From Phytophthora hibernalis (lineage: Eukaryota > Oomycota > Peronosporomycetes > Peronosporales > Peronosporaceae): a DNA stretch of 64,000 nucleotides. Below the pieces are notes generated by a model. The model was not told the origin of the DNA and ran no database searches. It saw nothing but the letters and a program-made list of their open reading frames with translations. The stretch spans positions 372,001 to 436,000 of the forward strand of contig JAAKBF010000339.1 in NCBI GenBank assembly GCA_012656075.1, written 5' to 3'. Each line of letters begins with the position of its first letter. Positions within the stretch are counted from its first letter, which is position 1. Position numbers and translations under genes: made by a program. This document shows, piece by piece, positions 10,441 to 21,280 of this stretch.

Positions 10441-10945
10441 GTGGCTGTTTGGTACTTGCTGCCGTCGAAGGCTTGTCTGAAGATAATATTATCTCTCACC
10501 GTCATGTTACTTGAATCCACGGCTGCTGCTAGTAGTATGCCACTTTGCCGTTCACAAATACTTTGCCACCCATTTTTTCCATTTCGCCCAGTAATGCAGA
10601 GCAGAGGGACGACTTACCAGAACCAACTGATCCATGAACGACAACGAGATCGCCTTTCTTCAATGTAAGGTTCACATCAGCTAGCACTGGGGCTGCATCT
10701 CCATTCCACGCAAATGTGCCATGTCCAACCACGATGGCCGCATTAGTCGGAATCGATGGGTCATCGCGAGTCACGTTAGTAGGATCCACTTCGTGAAGAG
10801 CGAGGTGCGATCTTGGCTTGAAGACACTGTTGAATAATGCTCGGGAAATCACGCAGCGGGTCTCGAAGTGAGTTAAAGATTGCGATAGCAGTGAACACCT
10901 TGGCTGCCGTTAATAGCGTGGCACCCCATGTAGACTTCCAGGTCC
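10441..10945 (-). pseudogene. ABCC (MRP) transporter fragment: end of TMD1 plus first half of NBD1, inverted
   Basis: On the minus strand the end of the first transmembrane domain (TAIAIFNSLRDPLRDFP) leads through one frameshift into the first nucleotide-binding domain: FAWNGDAAPVLADVNLTL, then Walker A GSVGSGKSS, then GKVFVNGKVAYY and, after another shift, NMTVRDNIIF (the region after the Q-loop). ABCC proteins are ATP-driven exporters of conjugates. The piece stops before the ABC signature and Walker B. It supplies much of what is missing from the plus-strand ABCC fragment beginning at 10946, so the two look like parts of one rearranged gene. Confidence 0.8.
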
Positions 10946-12070
10946 AGTTGATGATGTTCCGCAAGGCCGTATCACTGCGAGCTCTGCTGTTTGAAAAGAC
11001 CATGCGGCGGAGTATCCAGAGCCGCAGCGACGACAAAGCTGTCGAAATCGCCAATATCTACACGTCCGACATCCACAGGGTCATCCAGTATCAACGAGCT
11101 GTGGATCTTGCCTATCAGATCGGCGTCGTGGTTTACATGTTGTACGACGTTCTGAGTCTGGCCGCGTTTGCCTTGTTGTCATCACACTCTCAATGCTGGT
11201 GGCATTTTTCTTCACCAAGAAGACGAACAGATCGTACAAGGACTTGATGAAGCATAAAGATCAACGCATGAAACTCGTCAAAGAAGTGTTTGGCGCTATT
11301 CAGATCGTCAAGCTCAACGCGTGGGAAGGAAAATTCGAGCAGAAACTACTTGCCGTACGGGAGGTTGAGCTATCTGCGCTATCACGGTTTGTGTACGCCA
11401 TGTGCGGGACAGTGGTGCTGGTAACTCACAACCCGGACGTAATTGCATCTGAAGCGGTAAACTGCAAGATTTTGTTTTCGGGTGGTCAAGTGTCGACCGA
11501 TACACGAGAAGTTCGTCATCCTCGAAAATATTTTGCGACGAAGACATCCCCTCTAATGTGGAGGAGAACACAGAGAGGAAGGCAGTCGTCGACGAGAGTT
11601 CAAAGATTACTGGAAAATTTGTGGATGTTGAAGAGCGTGAAGAGGGACGAGTATCTGATGCGGTCTTTCGGAGGTATTTCAACGCGATGGGAGGTTTGAA
11701 AGTGCTGCTGCTGATTCAAACCTTGTGGCAAGGATGCCAGATCGGGAGTGATCTATGGCTGAGTCAGTGGACTGGACAGAAGGTTAACACGTACGATGTT
11801 TCTCGAACACAGTACAACATGACGGTCTATGCGTTGCTGGGTGGAGGTAGCGCTTTGATGGTACTTGCGCGAACTGTAACAGTTGCTAGAGCAGGTCTTC
11901 GTGCGTCTCGCGGTCTGTTTGTACTGCTACTGCATGGGCTACTGCATGCCCTCTTCGGTTCTTCGACGCCAACCCAATCGGACGAATCGTCAATCGTTTC
12001 GGAGGAGACATGACGTATGTTGAGATTGATATCCCGTTTGATATCGGAAGTCTGTTGGTGTCGGTCTTCC
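10946..12070 (+). pseudogene. ABCC (MRP) transporter: TMD1, NBD1 end, linker and TMD2 start, internally deleted
   Basis: In order: TMD1 (LRALLFEKTMRRSIQ, IANIYTSDIHRVIQ), a frameshift near 11165, then KHKDQRMKLVKEVF and KLNAWEGKFEQKLL. At about 11405-11412, RFVYAMCGT changes abruptly into VVLVTHNPDVIAS, the H-loop region at the end of NBD1, so the rest of TMD1 and most of NBD1 are absent here. The linker (EEREEGRVSDAVFRRYFNA) and TMD2 start (LWQGCQIGSDLWLSQWTG) follow, with a frameshift near 11930. The gene ends near 12070 where the rDNA sequence begins. It cannot make a working transporter. Confidence 0.8.
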
Positions 12071-12109
12071 TACTGTGATTACGAAAGTCTCTGCTTTTAA
12101 CTAGATAGC
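12071..12109 (+). other. 3' end of ITS1
   Basis: The bases before 5.8S (CTCTGCTTTTAACTAGATAG) match the end of Phytophthora ITS1 as I remember it. The rest of ITS1 and the 18S gene are absent; the break with ABCC sequence falls at about 12070. Confidence 0.7.
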
Positions 12110-12269
12110 AACTTTCAGCAGTGGATGTCTAGGCTCGCACATCGATGAAGAACGCTGCGAAGTGCGATACGTAATGCGAATTGCAGGATTCAGTGAGTCA
12201 TCGAAATTTTGAACGCATATTGCACTTCCAGGTTAGTCCTGGGAGTATGCCTGTATCAGTGTCCGTACA
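12110..12269 (+). rRNA. 5.8S rRNA, probably a non-functional copy
   Basis: It starts AACTTTCAGCAGTGG and contains the near-universal GATGAAGAACGC and GAATTGCAG blocks; it ends GTGTCCGTACA. The whole gene length (about 160 bases) is present. At least one conserved site differs (GCGAAGTGCG where GCGAACTGCG is expected). With no 18S upstream and truncated 28S downstream, this is most likely an rDNA pseudogene rather than part of a transcribed array. Confidence 0.9.
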
Positions 12270-12699
12270 TCAAACTTGCCTCCCTTCCTTCCGTGTAGTC
12301 GGTGGAGGGGCGTGCAGACGTGAAGTGTCTCGCGATTGGTCTTCGGGCCGGCTGCGAGTCCTTTTAAATGTACAGAACGGTACTTCTCTTTGCTCGAAAA
12401 GCATAATGGAATTGGTTGTGGAAGCTTCCCGGTGGCAAGTCGGCGACTAGTTTGTCTGCTACGGTGTTTAATGGAGGATGCTCGATTCGCGGTATGGTCG
12501 GCTTCGGCTGAACAATGCGCTTATTGTATGTTTTCCTGCTGTGACGGTAATGACTGGTGAACCGTAGCTATGCATAGGTTGGCTTTTGAGCTGAAAATGT
12601 TGTGTTAAGTAGAGTGGCGGTTCGGAGGTGGCTGGGCTGTCGAGGGTCGATCCTATTTGGGAAACGTGTGTTGGCGGCTTCGGCTGATGGCATCTCAAT
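12270..12699 (+). other. ITS2
   Basis: The spacer between 5.8S and 28S starts ATCAAACTTG and includes a Phytophthora-like block around CTTTGCTCGAAAAGC and GTTTAATGGAGGA. It supports the genus-level guess but has visible differences from a functional ITS2. Confidence 0.85.
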
Positions 12700-15188
12700 T
12701 GGACCTGATATCAGGCAAGATTACCCGCTGAACTTAATCATATAATTAAGCGGAGGAAAAGAAATTAATAAGGATTCCCCCTAGTAACGGCGAGTGAAGC
12801 GGGATAGCTCAAGCTTAAAATCTCCACGCAAGTTTTGTGTGGCGAATTGGTCTATAGAAGCGTGGTCTGTGAGGGCGCTCGGGGCAAGTTCCTTCGAAGT
12901 GGACAGCATGGAGGGTGATACTCCCGTTCATCCCTGAGTGGCTTTTGCGTCGTGTCGTTTGAAAATGTAGCGCAATGTAGGTGGTAAATTCCATCTAAAG
13001 CTAAATATTGGTGCAAGACCGATAGCGGACAAATACCGTGAGGGAAGATGAAAAGAACTTTGAAAAGAGAGATAAAGAGTACATGAAACTGCTGAAAAGG
13101 AACCGAATCGTTTCCTGTGTCTATAATCCGTGTTATATTTCGTTGGCGAGTGTGTGCGTGCGTGTGCTATGACATTGGCTTTTTGCTACGCTTGGCGTGT
13201 GTGCTGTGTGTTTATATACGAATTCACCTTGACGTCCCAACGCATCAATGATTTGCTGGTTCCCTTTATACGGTGGGACGTCAAGGTAAATTCGTATGCC
13301 GCGGAAAATGACGGCCGAGGAGGTAGGGTTTACGCTCCGCGTTTGTCTGGTATCTCTTGGTGGACGAGAAGTCGCGGTTGGAATTGAGGTGCCTACAACG
13401 TCCTTTTGAGTAAAATCCGGTCCTCCGTGTGCGTCGTGTTCGGATAGCTTGCTATGCGTGTGTGGTTGTGTGTGGGTTGATGCCCACTTTAACTCGTCGC
13501 CGTTCGGGACGTTGACGAAATGGAGCGATCCAAACAGTCTTGAAACACGGAGCACGGACCAAGGAGTCTAACATCTGTGCAAGTGTTAGGGTGTGGAAAT
13601 CCCAGCGCGAACTGAAAGTAAATGGTAGCGCCAGCTCTTTGAGGTAGGAAATGCTGCGGGCTTCGGTCTGCGGCGGGGCACTTTCGACCGGTCCCTCGTG
13701 GTGAAAGTGTTACCCGAAAGATGGTGAACTATGCCTGAGTAGGGTGAAGACAGGGGAAACTCTGGTGGAACCTCGTAGCGATTCTGACGTGCAAATCGAT
13801 CGTCAAACTTGGGTATAGGGGCGAAAAACTAATAGAACTATCTAGTAGCTGGTTCCCTCCGAAATTTCCCTCAGGATAGCAGCAGCTTATTTACAATAGT
13901 TTATGAGGTAAAGCGAATGATTAGAGAATTCGGGGAAGGAACTTTCTCGACCTATTCTCAAACATTAAATCTCTAAGACCTGCAGGTTTCTTAATTGAAT
14001 ATGTGCATGTGAATATCAAGTTGCTAGTGGGTGATCCGGGGTAAGCTCGTCCGGTGATGCGGGATGAACCGAACGTAAAGTCAAAGAGTCAAAATTCCCG
14101 CTCACCTAGACACCATAAAATGTGTTGGTTCATTTAGACAGCAGGACGGTGACAATGGAAGTCGGAATAAGCTAAGGAGTGTGTAAAAACATAAAAAACG
14201 CACCTGCCGAATGAACTAACCCTGAAAATGGATGACGCTAAAGCGGGCTACTTATACTTTGCCGTTAACACGATAGCATGAATAATGTATGTGTTAAGTA
14301 GGAGGGCGTGACGGCCGTGAGGAAGCTCGTGGCATGAGCCTGAGTGAAACTGTCTTTAGAGCAAATCTTGGTGGTAGTAGCAAATATTCAAATGCGAGAT
14401 TGAAGACTGAAGTGGCGAAAGGTTCCGTGTGATCAGTAATTGGACACGGGTAAGTCGAACCTAAGCGAAAGGATAATTCCGTTTGAAAGCGGGATGTTTG
14501 GGGCATGGGATTTCGTCCTCGCGTTTTTTATGCAGCCTCGTGCATCGATAGGGAATCAGGTTAATATTCCTGAACCGAGACGTGGATAATATGTGGTAAC
14601 ACAACCGACCCAGGAGACGCTATCGTGAGCCCAGGGAAGATTTCTCCTTTCTTTTTAACAAGCATATCCTACCTTCGAAACGGATTATCCGACGATAAAA
14701 AGGATGCTTTGGCAAGCACTTGCTAGAGATTTATTCACACCCTCGATCGTGCTCATAACCGCATCAGGTCTCCAAGGTTAGCAGCCTCTAGTTGATAGAA
14801 GAATGTAGATAAGGGAAGTCGGCAAAAAGTCTCGTAACTTCGGGAAAAGGATTGACTCTGAAGATTGGGCCTAGGTTTTATTTGGAGAACTTGTGGCAGC
14901 CTATGGTGGGCTACGTCCGGACCTTTCGGGGACTGGATGCGGCCCGGCGGTCGGGCTGCTCGTGTAGTGCCAAAATGAAAGGTTGTTGGCTTTCGGGCTA
15001 GCTTATGCTTCCTTACTGCGTTGAATATCCGGCTCAGAACTGGAGCGGACAAGGGGAATCCGACTGTTTAATAAAACAAAGCATTGTGATGGCCGGAGAC
15101 GGTGTTGACACAATATGATTTCTGCCCAGTGCTCTGAATGTCAAAGTGAAGAGATTCAACCAAGCACTAGAAAACGGCGGGAGTAACA

Positions 15189-15224
<36 letters not shown>

Positions 15225-15352
15225 CACTAGTGCTGTGCATGAATAGATTAATGATATTCTCACTATCTCTATCTACTTTCAAGCGAAACCACAGCCAAGC
15301 GAACGAGTTTGGAATAATCAGCGGGGAAAGGACCCTGTTGAGCTTGACTTTA
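12700..15352 (+). rRNA. 28S rRNA, 3'-truncated and mutated
   Basis: It begins at the canonical CCTGATATCAGGCAAG and ACCCGCTGAACTTAA, and runs through the D1-D2 region, GGTAGCTGGTTCC-like and TAAGGTAGCCAAATGC blocks, to TGTTGAGCTTGACT near 15352, where rRNA similarity stops. About two thirds of a 28S gene is present. Many changes fall at invariant sites, and near 15220-15290 most are C to T or G to A (for example TGCATGAATAGATTAA where CGCATGAATGGATTAA is expected). A small duplication (GGAGCACGGACC) lies near 13548. I infer a decayed, inserted rDNA copy. Confidence 0.88.
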
Positions 15353-15539
15353 GGAGCGTTCCTAACCGGATCGTGCTCGAGGCATGATCCTCTATCACGC
15401 CTTCTGGTTGGCCACCCAAAATACAGATGGTGCTTCAGTGCTGACCCGGTGACCTTGGCCTGGATCATTCCCCATTCTCGGATCACAGGTAATCACAACA
15501 CTCGCCTGTAATGAAGGTTGCGACCTTGGTTTTGATCAC

Positions 15540-16625
15540 CTCTGCAGTTATCGTCGTCCGGAAGCGTGAAGGTCCGCGCAAGGACGTCGTACCTCGTAAG
15601 CGTTTGGATTGGGTACGACACCGCAAACGCCTGCTGCTAGAAGGCCAGTTCAAGTGATACTATCGCATGAGTGCCGATGCGTTTGACGAGTTGGTACGAC
15701 ACGTTACACCTGCACTTCAGCGCGATGAGGTGTAATCGTGCTGCAGAACTGGAACGGAGCCGATCACGGTTGAAAATATGGTGCAGATGACTATCTCGTG
15801 GCTGTCTGGGGGATCTTTTCACAACATTCGGGTGCTTGCGGGCGTTAGCACGTCTGCCTTCTACGCCATTGTTGTCGAAGTAATGGAAGCCATTTGCGCA
15901 CATCCACGTTTCCATATTGTTGCACCTGTTTCTAACACATTTGCGATATAATCAGCGGCCAGCGCTTTCGCGTCAATTAGCTCGAAGAATATTCTGACAG
16001 GTTGCGTCGGTTGTGTGGATGGTTGCCTCTGTGCAATAAAAGCTCCAAGCTCTGATGAAGTTCCTGACGTCGCGGCTTTTTCAGGTCACTATCTGACGTA
16101 TGGAATAAATGTGCAGGCCACGTGTGATGCTTCGTGTACATATACTGCAATTCGCCGGGCAAGACTGCCGACAGTGTCGCGTTTAAAAAGTGGCCAATGA
16201 GTCTGGAGATAGCTAACCTCCCGTTCGGTCGATATTTGATTGGGGATAATGCGTACGTGCTTTCGTCAACAATTCTCGTGCCTTTCACAAAACCTGAGAT
16301 GAAAGTACAGACTCACGCGAATTCCAACGCAGCCTCGGACTACAATTTCTACCTCTCGCAACTCCGTATACGCATCGAGATGTCATTTGGATTACTCGTG
16401 AATAAGTGGCGTACATTTCAAAGGTCTCTAGCGGTCGACTTCATGCATACTAGTCTTGTCATCAAGACGTGCATGAAGTTACACAGTTTCTGCATTGACG
16501 ACCGAGTACAAACGGCGGGGCCCTGCGGAACGTTGACGTTGCGCTACGAGATTTCAACGCACTCGAAGACTGCGAATATTCAGCTACTGTCGCAGAAGAA
16601 CAAGATACACCAAGCATTAAGGTGA
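15540..16625 (+). pseudogene. PIF/Harbinger-type DDE transposase, copy 2
   Basis: The N-terminal part (KRLDWVRHRKRLLLEGQFK, then YYRMSADAFDELVRHVTP) is broken by stops. The middle has the first catalytic site in GCVGCVDGC near 16010, then NVQATCDASCTYT; the second is LIGDNAY near 16235, and the third is IRIEMSFGLLVNKWRTFQ near 16380. It needs several frame changes and contains stops, so it is inactive. It follows the 28S fragment after about 190 bp of unassigned sequence. A coiled-coil gene lies downstream in convergent orientation, mirroring copy 1. Confidence 0.75.
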
Positions 16626-16712
16626 GAAATGGGCATATACTACGTCAGGTAGTTATGGAGCACGTCCAGAATCACAACCTGTCACGTCCCTGAGTTTCTA
16701 CTAGTAGATCTG

Positions 16713-18088
16713 TTAGCTGTCCATAATTTCCTCCTCAAGTTCATCTGCTTTCTTTTGCAGCTTCTCGATACGCTCTTTTAACCCTATTTCGGTCAACATT
16801 AAACTTGAAATTTGTAAACCTAATTTCCATAGTAAAATGTTAAACATGCATAAATGCTTGGTTTTGGCCCGCACCCCGCAGCATAATATTATCATTGTGC
16901 GTGGTTTCACAATACTTATTGCAATTATTGTAGTTAAACCAAGCATATTGCTTGGTTTACCGCAAATGATATGATTGGTCAAAAATAAAATCCAGTCATT
17001 ATGATTCGCTAATATTTGTAAAACCAAGCATATTGCAAGGTTTTAGGGGCACCGACCGCAATAGGGTTAATCTTTCTGTTTCGGCTCTATGGTCTGCAAC
17101 AGGCATGCCTTGCAGGTTGCAATCGAAAATTCGCTTTCCAACAAGGGTTAACGCGTTTCCATGACGCAGAAGAATTGCATCGATCGATGCCAATTTCTCC
17201 GCCTTGCCTTCTCTCTCTATGCGCCCATGCTGCTCACGTACGAGAGCGGTCTTCTCCTCGATAAGCTCCTTTTTCGTAGTGGTCTCTGCATCCACGAGTC
17301 TGGTTAATGCATCGGAGAGTGACTTGACTGGGTCCACGCTTTTCTTGCGCTTTCTGTTTCGTTGCATAGAGTCGGTGAGCTGCATGCATTCCTTAGTAGA
17401 GTCGTCTTCATTCTCTTCGTACACAGAAGAGGAACAGAACTCCCGACTGGAGCCACCACAGGTGTAAGTACATAGCTGACTTGTCTCCTCTGCAGAAGTT
17501 CCAAAAGTCTGCGTGCGCCCCAGATAATTTGTTCCTCGTCTCTGACTGAGCGAAACTAGCACTGACATCTTTCCAAATCGACTTCAACTTGGCAGCCGAA
17601 TGCACTGTTATCTGGTCTACTTTAATCCCAGCGAATAGCGAATCGCCTGAAACGAGAACGACAAATGTCTCGTTGATAGTATTAAACCTTCAGCAACCGA
17701 CTCCCAGAAACACGAACCTCCTTCGTCTAGCTCCCTCCGAGTAAGCTTATCACCGGACGATATGAATTGCTCGATAATGGGCTGAGAAGAGTGGACATGC
17801 GTAGGAGGGTAACAACGGCTCCAAATAATGGGACCGATGTAGTTGAAGAGCTGACGCGATCCCACTCGCCGCGCGGTTCTTGAGACAATTGGGGTGTTGG
17901 CGGGTCGTTACGACTTTTTTGATAAAGCGGCCCGGTGGCGGTGCGATATTGAGTTGATAATCTCGAGCGAAGCTCATAGCTGAGCGACCTTGATGTCGCT
18001 CCTTGAAATCGTTTGAGGCCTCTCCGAGACTGAAGCCGGTTCTGGAGTATTCATACGCAGGTCGGACCTGGACCCGTTGTTTCAACAT
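16713..18088 (-). pseudogene. Coiled-coil accessory-type protein convergent with PIF copy 2, interrupted by a MITE
   Basis: Minus-strand order: an N-terminal part (about 18088-17750, partly in other frames), SSGDKLTRRELDEGGSCFWE near 17730, VHSAAKLKSIWKDVSASFAQ near 17600, a basic patch RNRKRKKSVDP near 17350, then a long charged helix (LVDAETTTKKELIEEKTAL) ending KLQKKADELEEEIMDS at 16713. A 287-bp MITE sits inside the last helix; skipping it restores the frame exactly (AETERL joins KERIEKL). The FWE and KSIWKDV segments hint at a Myb/SANT-like or trihelix fold, but I cannot confirm it. By position it is the likely second gene of a PIF/Harbinger element. Confidence 0.55.
16781..17067. mobile_element. 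287-bp MITE with TA duplication, inserted in the accessory gene
   Basis: The ends form a 14-bp inverted repeat with one mismatch: ACCCTATTTCGGTC on the left, and ACCCTATTGCGGTC from the right end in reverse complement. TA flanks both sides (16779-16780, 17068-17069). Inside is an AT-rich body with an inner palindrome around AAACCAAGCATATTGCTTGG (about 16935-16959) and a third copy of AACCAAGCATATTGC near 17023. It has no transposase gene. Deleting it with one TA restores the coding frame of the host gene, so this is a clean Tc1/mariner-like insertion. Confidence 0.85.
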
Positions 18089-18089
18089 G

Positions 18090-18660
18090 TAGTTCCTTCG
18101 TTTATTATGAGATCGCGTTCACTGGTTCCGGAAGGTGTTTCGCTTTGCCATATTGCTGCGTTCCTTGAAATTAATCTTGGGTGTAGGGTTTCTTGGGTTA
18201 CTTGGACTCCAGCGGAATGTAGTATGTCTTGGCTCGATAGTCTGATTGTCTTGAATCGGGGTACTTTTCTTTACGCTAGGTGGTAAGAGAACTGAAGTAG
18301 TTACGACTGTTTCATCTAAACGATTTGGGGGTAGTTGAAGGAAGCTTGGATTTGGATGGCCGACGTCTTGAATATCCGAAAGGGTTTGATAATCGATACC
18401 GTTTTCTTAAGAACTTGGGCGTCGTTGAAAAGCGCGAAACGTTGAAAGAAGTCTTCGTTCTCGAAACGCAAAATGATAAACTGACTTCATTTCGCATTTC
18501 ACGCAAAGAACAAAAGCGCAAACGTTGTGATAGTCCAAAGTCTTCAAAGTTAAAGTTGAAGTTTTCAGAGTTGAAAGTTGAAGTCGTGAAAGTTAAGGTC
18601 TTGGAATTCCATCTTGGCCGAAATTAAAGCTTTAGATCGGGTTGGAATGCTCTCTTTTTG
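18090..18660. other. No gene recognised
   Basis: A plus-strand frame at 18325-18627 (Lys/Glu/Val-rich, about 100 codons) has no family resemblance and no obvious partner. I would not call it a gene. Confidence 0.35.
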
Positions 18661-18663
18661 TGG

Positions 18664-19980
18664 TTAAAAACTAAATTGATAGCACTCAAATGTACCCAAA
18701 TAGCGGTACTTAAGCGGGAGTCTTGAGAAAAGTAAACTTGTGGACCGCAAGAGGCACTTGGTCAAGCCTCGAAAAAAATTGAAGGGGTCGTCATCAAAGT
18801 CGCAATGCCACTCAGTCCGGAAGGCGAGAAGCTGCAACTTGAACTGGTCACTCTCGAGTTTACGGGGTGCGTGAACGCCTTGTACAGTCGCTGAAGGTGA
18901 AGTCGAATCATTGTCATATACCGGCGATAGACTTCTAGATCGCCGCATTCCGGTTCATCCACAGTGTACGAAGCACACAGCATCGAACTACGTTGAAGAC
19001 CGGCTGGGCTTCGAGAAGCCAAATTGTTCCCGAGCCGCTGCAGGGATCTCCAACTCATGGCGAAATAAAAACTTGGGCCTAACCAATGTCGCGCTGGAAA
19101 ATACGGCGAAACACAGGTAAAAAGCGGCGCCAGATTTCTTGAGCCATAAAGCAATCCGATAGAAGATGCTTGGGCGTTTCAGTGAGGTCACAACCGTGTA
19201 GTCCACATCGTGCCAGGCGTACTTATATCAAAATACGAGTCCATTGTATTAAAGCCGGAAGAGAAAGTCAGCATAAATTGGCAGGATATCCCGCTGAAGA
19301 GTCCCAGAGAGAAAGAGGGTGTACCACTTCAGCTACTTCCAGTTGGTCCAACGAGAGGCTTGGCGGTACAGACGAATCCAGAAAGCGCTTAATCATTTTG
19401 TTTGACTGATAGACGACGTCTTGGCCGACGAAAGTCCAATAGTGGAGAGCAGCAATCATACCCTCCGGTGGTAGCGGGTGGATAGGAAAAGTACCATAGT
19501 GTTCCGGTGGTTAACGACTTCACAACCGTAGTTATGGGGAGACTTAATGGATGACCACTCTAGCGCCAATCGAAGGTTTTCTTCGTCCGGTGTTGTACCA
19601 AAGCAGAAGATGTATTGGGGCACCTGTTTCTATTAAGTCGCAGTCGCCCAGTATTTTAGCGGGATAAAGAGAAAGTGGAGTCCAACGCCTTGACGCTAGA
19701 ATGCCGTGTCAAAGGCACGTTAACCGGGAAAAAACCACGTTTTTAGGCGGTGCTTGAATATTCTGCTGACAATTCCGAATAAGCTGGCGGATGGATTGAC
19801 TGACAGCAGCTCAACAGACATTGCCACGGATGGCAAGTCCAAGCAACCAGATGAATCCGATATAGCGTGCCAATTGATAGAGAACCGACGGGGTCTTCGA
19901 CAGTCGATGAAGGCATCCTATTTACGAAGTTCCGCATGAGAGGATCACAGGGCTAGTGATGCGCTCTGACGACGGATTGG
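18664..19980 (-). pseudogene. LINE (non-LTR retrotransposon) ORF2 C-terminal region
   Basis: On the minus strand, about 19215-19090 encodes a zinc-binding segment of the zf-RVT kind (GCDLTETPKHLLSDCFMAQ), which follows the reverse transcriptase in many LINEs, then IWRRFLPVFRRIFQRD. The protein end near 18800-18720 reads TEWHCDFDDDPFNFFRG. Upstream pieces near 19937-19743 and 19459-19268 look like the thumb/C-terminal region. Several frameshifts are present. A plus-strand endonuclease piece begins head to head only about 20 bp away. Confidence 0.65.
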
Positions 19981-20001
19981 GTACCGAAGCAATGCCACAG
20001 T

Positions 20002-20957
20002 ATGGACAACGCGTCAGGCAAGAACGGTGGTCTCGCGTGTAGAATGCTTGCCAAGCCGCTCGCGAACTACCAACGTATCGCTTTCGAGGAGACCAAGTTC
20101 ACCGAGTCGGACAATATCCGGATCGTAACCAGCTACAGCAGCTCTGCGGACTCGAAGGCCAAGGTCTTCTGGCCCCATCGCAGCAACAACGACGATTTCA
20201 CCAGCAACAACGGTGTTACCATCATTCACTCTGGGGATCACTCCTTCGCCTCGATGGAGGACGTGACTCAACACTACGTCAACGGAGCGCATCAACCACG
20301 CACCTTGTACTGGACGTCAAGGTCGGAGACTTCCGTGTTTTGATCCATGTTGTTTACGCGCCAGTATCCGTCGCGGACCGCAAGCGCCTTTTTTACTCGC
20401 TGCCAACCCGGTTTCCGGACACAGAAAACCATATCGTTCTCGGTGATTTCAACACACCGATGGCCCCCAACACGACGGAGTGACTCCGTATCTTCACGAC
20501 GTCACCCGAGACGAAATTCAAGTTTGGATGCTGGAACTGAGCCTGATTCATTCGTGGTGAATGACCTTCCCGGACCTTCGACTCTTCTCCGGCCCGAAAC
20601 AACGGAATCGCAACGACTATTGCCTCATGACGAAGGAATAGTACGACTCGTTTTCTCGTCCATCCCGTTACGTTACCGAGAAGAAGTGGTACCACGAAAG
20701 TCATTGTTCCGGGAAATGCCATCTTGCGTACCCGACGTCGAAGCGCCGTGAAAGTGTCCGCGTTGGCTGCTTCGGGCATCCCTGGTCAGGACGACCTTAA
20801 ATGGCACATTAGAATGTGTATTCTTTGCCCGGAGACGAACGCGATAAAGCGCTCCGAATACCGCCGTCGGGCACTGAAAGCTGCCGACGAGCTACCCATG
20901 CTGCTTGAGCCTGACTGCCGCCTGATGACCCTGACGGCGGAAAACCTTACAGTATAG
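20002..20957 (+). pseudogene. LINE endonuclease (APE-type) fragment
   Basis: On the plus strand FEETKFTESDNIRIV matches the strand that carries the catalytic Glu of APE-like endonucleases (normally QETK; here EETK). NNGVTIIHSGDHSFASMEDV follows, and after a frameshift near 20340 VYAPVSVADRKR and then LGDFNTPM, the D-N active-site motif. The Tyr/Asp segment NRNDYCLMTKE is near 20610. The domain nicks target DNA for target-primed reverse transcription. Stops and shifts make it inactive; RT sequence does not follow on this strand. Confidence 0.7.
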
Positions 20958-21280
20958 CTTACTGTACATGCTTATAACCGTTAGTAAGTGTATTGTAAAA
21001 AGCGTAAACATGTCAGTAGCCTCAAATCAAGGTAAAAGCTGTAACCCCCATAACTTTTTCAGAGAGCTCGGATATCGGCAAACTCAATATTTCCCGCTCG
21101 TACGTGATAAAAAACATTTCTGGACTATTTCTTTATGGTAACGTACGCTTCAGCTGTGCAAGTAGTTAATCTGCACGGTGTCTTTGGAAAGCCCCGTTAG
21201 TACGGATACACGTCTGTTATTGAGCTCTGGGTAGGACATGGGAGAGCTCAACTGCTGGCTGCAAACTTGATTTACATCGT
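20958..21280. other. No gene recognised
   Basis: AT-rich spacer between the LINE piece and the hAT transposase, with no repeat that I could match. Confidence 0.4.

Noticed and set aside
13130..13555. Open frames inside the 28S region
   Set aside because: They fall in the variable D2 part of the 28S gene and are chance frames.
16713..17027. A 104-codon minus-strand frame with hydrophobic start
   Set aside because: Its first part is MITE sequence and only the last 20 codons belong to the accessory gene; it is a chimera made by the insertion.
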